A stretch of 11,394 nt of DNA from a bacterium (GTDB taxonomy: Bacteria > Krumholzibacteriota > Krumholzibacteria > LZORAL124-64-63), in the NCBI GenBank assembly GCA_003646045.1, contig QNDV01000044.1, positions 1-11,394 on the forward strand, written 5' to 3'. The translations under genes and the position numbers were made by a program. Below the pieces are notes generated by a model. That model was not told the origin of the DNA. It searched no databases and saw only the letters and a program-made list of their open reading frames with translations. Positions 7,719-11,394 of the stretch are shown piece by piece. How positions within the stretch are numbered: the first letter of the stretch is position 1; each line of letters begins with the position of its first letter.

Positions 7719-8543
7719 ATGGGTGGATTCGCCATGATGATGGCCGCCCCGGTGGCAATAGCACTGGTACTGGTGGTGATGCACGGCTATCTGGGTGGTC
7801 ACGTGGTACGGCGGGGCGTCATCTTCGTGGACATCGCCCTGGCCCAGGTTGCCGCCTTCGGCGTGGCGGTGGCCCTGTTGTGCGGGGCCGAGGTGGGTAG
7901 CCAGACCGCGTGGTTCTCGGGTCTGGGTGCCACCTTCCTGGGGGCGTTGCTCATCTCGGCGACCCGCACCCGCGACGAGAATATCCCCCAGGAGGCCTAC
8001 ATCGGCATCGTCTACGCCGTATTCTCCGCGGCCATGATACTGGTGCTGACCCAGATCCCCCACGGTGGTGACGAGATCCGCCATCTGCTGGTGGGATCGA
8101 TCCTGTGGGTGTCCTGGACCGACGTCCTCAAGACCGCGGTCCTGTACACGGTACTGGGCGTGATCCTCTGGCGGTTCCACGGCGGGTTGACGCTGATCAG
8201 TGATGACCCGGATGCGGCCCGCAAACAGGGGATGCACCTGGCCCGCTGGGACTTCCTGTTCTATGCCATGCTGGGCACGGTGGTGACCAGCAGCGTGCAG
8301 ATCGCCGGTGTCCTGCTGGTCTTCACCCTGCTGGTGGTACCCACGGTGATGGTCTGTCGCCGCAATTGTGACGGCGGCCTGCGTCACCTGGGCCAGGTCC
8401 TGGCCATCGGTATGGTCGCCGTGATGCTGGGGGCAGCAGCCAGTTGGTGGCTGGATCTGCCCACGGGCGCGGCCATCGTCTGTGTATTCGGACTGATGCT
8501 GGGGCTGCAGGCAAGTGTCGAGAGCATGGTACGGCGCCGATGA
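7719..8543 (+). CDS. ABC-3 family metal permease (ZnuB-like), no companion ATPase
   Basis: This inner-membrane permease of 274 residues starts 1 nt after the binding-protein stop, with AGGAG at 7708-7712. Hydrophobic segments span most of the protein. ABC-3 features are RRGVIFVDIALAQVAAFGVA (31-50), the cytoplasmic coupling loop SDDPDAARKQGM (164-175) and VQIAGVLLVFTLLVVPTVMV near 194-213. The length is normal for the family and, unlike the two permeases of the first operon, it has no long cytoplasmic tail; it ends in MVRRR. Permeases of this type work as homodimers with a separate ATPase. None follows: the next gene is a peptidase with its own leader. The likely energizing partner in this window is the ATPase at 2147-2959, but an ATPase gene elsewhere in the genome is equally possible. 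Confidence 0.9.
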   Translation: MGGFAMMMAAPVAIALVLVVMHGYLGGHVVRRGVIFVDIALAQVAAFGVAVALLCGAEVGSQTAWFSGLGATFLGALLISATRTRDENIPQEAYIGIVYAVFSAAMILVLTQIPHGGDEIRHLLVGSILWVSWTDVLKTAVLYTVLGVILWRFHGGLTLISDDPDAARKQGMHLARWDFLFYAMLGTVVTSSVQIAGVLLVFTLLVVPTVMVCRRNCDGGLRHLGQVLAIGMVAVMLGAAASWWLDLPTGAAIVCVFGLMLGLQASVESMVRRR

Positions 8544-8566
8544 CGTGACGGAAAACTCTTGGTGAT

Positions 8567-8592
8567 GGAACCGGCAGCAGGCAAAATACGTC
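8567..8592 (+). promoter_or_regulatory. ECF-sigma-like promoter upstream of the S9 peptidase
   Basis: GGAACC (8567-8572) is followed after 16 nt by CGTC (8589-8592). This matches the general layout of promoters read by extracytoplasmic-function sigma factors (GGAAC-type -35, about 16-17 nt, CGTC/GTC-type -10). It lies 50 nt before the peptidase ATG. A weaker sigma-70 reading (TTGGTG 8559-8564, CAAAAT 8582-8587, 17 nt apart) overlaps it. Confidence 0.4.
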
Positions 8593-8641
8593 CCTGAACC
8601 GGTAAGTTGCAGCGGACCATGTCCAGCCACGGGAGTAGACC

Positions 8642-10564
8642 ATGAAGCGCATCCTGTACCTGACCCTCGTTTCCTGCGCCCTGTCGGGCCTCGTGTCCGC
8701 CTGCACCTCCGGTGACACGAGTGACGTCACCGACACCCGTACCGGTCCCTCGCGGTCATACACCATGGACGAATTCATGAAGACCATCTCCGTGGGGGGC
8801 AATTCTTTCAGCCACGACGAGACCCGGCTGCTGGTTTCAAGCAACGAGACGGGCGTGTACCAGGTATACGAGCTGGACCTGGCCACGAACCGCCGCCGGG
8901 CTATCACCACCGGCGAGGAAACCACCTGGGCCGTGGCCTACATGCCCCAGGACGACCGCATCCTGTTTCGCCGCGACAAGGACGGCAGTGAGAACAACCA
9001 TCTCTTCCTGCGTACTCCCGACGGTATGGTGCGCGATCTGACCACGGGCGGGAATACGCGGGAGGAATTCGCGGGCTTCAACACCGACCTGAAGACCTTC
9101 TTCACCCAGAACAACCAGCGCGACCCACGCTTCCTCGACCTCTTCCAGTGGGACGTGGCAACCCTGGCCAGGACCATGGTCTACGAGAACACCGAGGGGC
9201 TGGATCCCTTCGAGATCTCGCCGGACGGACGCTGGCTGGTGTTGTCACGGAGCAACACGAGCAACGATACGGACCTCTTCGTCGTGGACCTTGACGGGGG
9301 TGGAAGCGTCCCGCTGCTCATCAGCGAACACGAGGGCCAGGCCGGCTATGTCCCCCAGGCGGTGAGCCCGGACGGCCGGTTCCTGTACTACTCCACCAAT
9401 GACGGGGGCGAGTTCCTGGCGCTGAAGCGATACGAATTCGCCACCGGTGAACATGGGGATATCCATGCCAGCGACTGGGATGTGGTCTTCTGTTATTTCA
9501 GCCTGTCCGGCCGCTACCGGGTGATCGGAACCAACGAGGACGGCTACACCCGGGTGAACATCACGCGGGACGAAGAACCCTTCACCATTCACGGTCTGCC
9601 TGAAGGCACCGTCAGCGGTATCGCTTTTTCCCACAGCGAGAAGTTCATGAAGCTGTACGTGTCGAGCGACACCATGCCGCGCAACATTTTCCTCTACGAC
9701 CTGGAAACGGGCGAAGCACGGCAACTGACCGACACCCTCAACCCGCAGATCGCCCGCGCCGACCTGGTCGCGGGTGAAGTCGCGCGCTTCGAGGCCCGGG
9801 ACGGTCTGACCATCCCCGGCCCCCTGTTCAAGCCCATCGGGGCGGGACCGGACAACAGGGTACCGGTAATGCTGTGGGTCCACGGCGGCCCCGGTGGCCA
9901 GAGCGGCGCCGGCTACCGTGCCGAGATGCAGTATCTGGTCAATAACGGCTACGGCCTGTTCGCGGTGAACAACCGGGGCAGCTCGGGCTACGGCAAGAGC
10001 TTCATGGCGGCGGACGATCGCCGACACGGCCGCGAACCCCTGTGGGACTGTGTGGACGCCAAAGAGTACCTCAAGACCCTGGACTGGGTGGACCCCGACC
10101 GCATCGGCATCATGGGCGGCAGCTACGGCGGATATATGGTCCTGGCCGCCCTGGCTTTCGAACCCGAGGAATTCGCCTGCGGTGTGGATATCTTCGGCGT
10201 GGCCAACTGGCTGCTGACCCTGCAGAGCATCCCCCCCTACTGGGAGAGCTACCGCCAGGCGTTGTACTCGGAGATTGGGCACCCAGTGGAGGACGAGGCC
10301 TTCCTGCGCGCCACTTCGCCGGTTTTCCACGGTGACCGGATCACCCGTCCGTTGCTGATTCTCCAGGGCGCAAACGACCCCCGGGTCCTGCGGCGCGAGA
10401 GCGACGACATGGTCGAGGCCATCCGCGCCGGCGGCGGCACGGTGGACTACATCGTTTTCGAGGATGAAGGCCACGGATTCCGCAAATCCGCCAACCGCGT
10501 GCGGGGGTTCAACGCGGTGCGTGATTTCCTGGACGAGCATCTCGGGGAGACAGCCGGCGACTGA
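8642..10564 (+). CDS. S9 family (prolyl oligopeptidase type) serine peptidase, lipoprotein
   Basis: This 640-residue exported serine peptidase has a signal peptide ending in the lipobox-like LVSAC, so Cys21 is probably lipidated. Residues about 50-370 form a beta-propeller with repeated SPDGR-type blades (193-197, 242-246; degenerate SLSGR at 287-291). Residues about 385-640 form the alpha/beta-hydrolase domain. It contains HGGPGG (414-419, oxyanion region), RGSSGYG (445-451) and the catalytic triad Ser494 (GGSYGGYM), Asp579 (GANDPRV) and His611 (EGHGF). This order fits acylaminoacyl-peptidase or dipeptidyl-peptidase-like S9C enzymes, which trim short peptides; exact specificity cannot be read. 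ATG 8642 has GGGAG (8631-8635) 6 nt upstream. It has a 98-bp leader and its own promoter candidate, so it is probably not part of the metal operon. Confidence 0.93.
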   Translation: MKRILYLTLVSCALSGLVSACTSGDTSDVTDTRTGPSRSYTMDEFMKTISVGGNSFSHDETRLLVSSNETGVYQVYELDLATNRRRAITTGEETTWAVAYMPQDDRILFRRDKDGSENNHLFLRTPDGMVRDLTTGGNTREEFAGFNTDLKTFFTQNNQRDPRFLDLFQWDVATLARTMVYENTEGLDPFEISPDGRWLVLSRSNTSNDTDLFVVDLDGGGSVPLLISEHEGQAGYVPQAVSPDGRFLYYSTNDGGEFLALKRYEFATGEHGDIHASDWDVVFCYFSLSGRYRVIGTNEDGYTRVNITRDEEPFTIHGLPEGTVSGIAFSHSEKFMKLYVSSDTMPRNIFLYDLETGEARQLTDTLNPQIARADLVAGEVARFEARDGLTIPGPLFKPIGAGPDNRVPVMLWVHGGPGGQSGAGYRAEMQYLVNNGYGLFAVNNRGSSGYGKSFMAADDRRHGREPLWDCVDAKEYLKTLDWVDPDRIGIMGGSYGGYMVLAALAFEPEEFACGVDIFGVANWLLTLQSIPPYWESYRQALYSEIGHPVEDEAFLRATSPVFHGDRITRPLLILQGANDPRVLRRESDDMVEAIRAGGGTVDYIVFEDEGHGFRKSANRVRGFNAVRDFLDEHLGETAGD

Positions 10565-10669
10565 CCAAAAAAAACTAAAACGACGGTACAGTTTCCCTCT
10601 GCAGTGCCGAACATGGAGGCTCAGGTGCCACGGATGTCCCATGGCAGCCATTTAGGGAGGCCTCCCATC
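10565..10669 (+). promoter_or_regulatory. Leader of the secreted-protein gene: A-tract and palindromes over the ribosome binding site
   Basis: An A-rich stretch (10566-10580) follows the peptidase stop and could be an upstream promoter element or bend, but no clear -35/-10 pair was found. Two dyads follow: ATGGC-A-GCCAT (10641-10651) and the perfect 12-bp palindrome GGGAGGCCTCCC (10655-10666). The second contains the Shine-Dalgarno AGGGAGG (10654-10660), 9 nt before ATG 10670, so folding could limit ribosome access. Confidence 0.4.
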
Positions 10670-11278
10670 ATGAAACTGTTCGGCAAGATTCTCATCGTTG
10701 CACTGGCCACCCTCGTGGCCGGCACCGCTTTTGGTCAGTGTCCCCAGTCTGCTATCAGCACGGGACTCGGCAGCCCCAACAATGTCATTCTCGTGAATGA
10801 CGGCACGTCGTCGGTCCTGTATGCCCAGGCCTTCACTGTGGAATGCTCTTCCCAGTTCCTCAACGTGGAGTTCGCGCTGGGCCTCCAAGACCCGATAGAG
10901 CTCAACGGCGTGCCCAGCCTGGCTACGGGCGACTACCTGCGCGCCTATCTGATGGACGACAGCCGTAATGTCATCGGTTGGACCGATCATCAGCTGAGCT
11001 TCCAAAACGGCAGCGAGTACATCAACTTCGACCTGTCCGGACGCACGTTTGAAGTAGGACCGGGCGACTACCACGTCGCCGTCGAGGCCCTCAGCGAAGG
11101 TTGGGGCCGCATATATACGGCCAACGGCCTGGGCGTGGTCGGTTCCATGTGGACCGACACCGGCAGCGGTTGGACCGAGGATGCCACCGACGACCTGATG
11201 ATCCGCATCTACTGGGATCAGAACGGTGTACCCAACGACAACCTGGCCTGGGGTGCCATGAAGGCCTCCTACCGGTAG
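10670..11278 (+). CDS. Secreted protein of unknown function, probable beta-sandwich
   Basis: This 202-residue protein has a clear signal peptide (MKLFGKILIV start, hydrophobic core to about 20, cleavage near AFG/Q). ATG 10670 is preferred over in-frame starts at 10604 and 10613 because it puts the signal peptide at the very N-terminus and has AGGGAGG upstream. The mature part is acidic and rich in Gly, Trp and Tyr. It has only two Cys (24 and 59), which may form a disulfide. Short alternating strands, such as AQAFTVECSSQFLNVEFAL (52-70), YINFDLSGRTFEVGPGDYHV (117-136) and LMIRIYWD (176-183), suggest a jelly-roll domain like those of extracellular carbohydrate- or surface-binding proteins. There are no transmembrane anchor, sorting signal or catalytic motifs that I recognise. 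It stands alone between the peptidase and a terminator. Confidence 0.75.
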   Translation: MKLFGKILIVALATLVAGTAFGQCPQSAISTGLGSPNNVILVNDGTSSVLYAQAFTVECSSQFLNVEFALGLQDPIELNGVPSLATGDYLRAYLMDDSRNVIGWTDHQLSFQNGSEYINFDLSGRTFEVGPGDYHVAVEALSEGWGRIYTANGLGVVGSMWTDTGSGWTEDATDDLMIRIYWDQNGVPNDNLAWGAMKASYR

Positions 11279-11300
11279 TCCGGAAGTACGCCTTTCAGAA

Positions 11301-11331
11301 CCTGATGATCGAGTCAGGACCCGATGATCGA
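11301..11331. repeat. Short direct repeat before the terminator
   Basis: GATGATCGA occurs at 11304-11312 and again at 11323-11331. A small hairpin (CCTGA 11301-11305 with TCAGG 11314-11318) overlaps the first copy. Nothing further links it to a known element. Confidence 0.3.
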
Positions 11332-11332
11332 C

Positions 11333-11370
11333 CACGCCGTCGCCATGTAGAAATACGTGGCGGCGGCGTG
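11333..11370 (+). terminator. Strong hairpin terminator after the secreted-protein gene
   Basis: The arms CACGCCGTCGCCA (11333-11345) and TGGCGGCGGCGTG (11358-11370) pair over 13 positions with a single G-U wobble, around a 12-nt loop. The hairpin is followed by ATTTAT, a short AU-rich run instead of a full U-tract. It lies 55 nt past the stop at 11278, so it fits an intrinsic terminator of that gene. Confidence 0.65.
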
Positions 11371-11394
11371 ATTTATGAGGGCCGGCCAGACCGA

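Noticed and set aside
9245..10651. Long minus-strand open frame (468 codons) opposite the S9 peptidase
   Set aside because: The plus strand carries a full catalytic triad and lipoprotein signal in frame; the antisense product has no recognisable domain.

Overview
The window is GC-rich, with dense, short-spaced genes that mostly begin with ATG. It encodes two Sec-exported lipoproteins with a lipobox, an apparent outer-membrane beta-barrel protein and periplasmic binding proteins. This points to a diderm (Gram-negative) bacterium with a methylmalonyl-CoA pathway. The sequence alone does not fix the phylum.

Layout: (1) Positions 1-960, minus strand, hold the first 320 codons of the small subunit of methylmalonyl-CoA mutase; the gene runs off the left edge. 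(2) A 234-bp divergent gap (961-1194) separates it from everything else, which is all on the plus strand. (3) Positions 1195-5189 hold a tightly overlapping four-gene operon for a Tro/Mnt-type (Mn/Zn/Fe) ABC importer: binding lipoprotein, ATPase and two ABC-3 permeases. Junction overlaps are 11, 4 and 4 nt. Both permeases carry an extra cytoplasmic tail of about 85-90 residues that reads like a winged helix. (4) Positions 5221-8543 hold a second metal-import gene set with its own promoter: a small one-helix membrane protein with a CxxC motif and an Arg-x-Pro-Pro tail, a beta-barrel porin with histidine-rich loops, a periplasmic TroA-superfamily binding protein and one ABC-3 permease. No ATPase gene accompanies this set. 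(5) Position 8642 starts a lipoprotein S9-family serine peptidase with an ECF-type promoter candidate upstream. (6) Position 10670 starts a secreted 202-residue protein of unknown function, followed by a strong hairpin terminator near the right edge.

Together, regions 3 and 4 look like a metal-acquisition island. The porin would pass metal across the outer membrane, two different periplasmic binding proteins would capture it, and two inner-membrane permease systems would import it. The single ATPase in region 3 is the only energizing subunit visible, so it may serve both systems; this is inference. The unusual points are the missing second ATPase, the paired regulator-like tails on both Tro permeases, and the His-rich porin with a CxxC membrane protein as first gene. 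No tRNA, rRNA, CRISPR array, insertion sequence or phage gene was seen.
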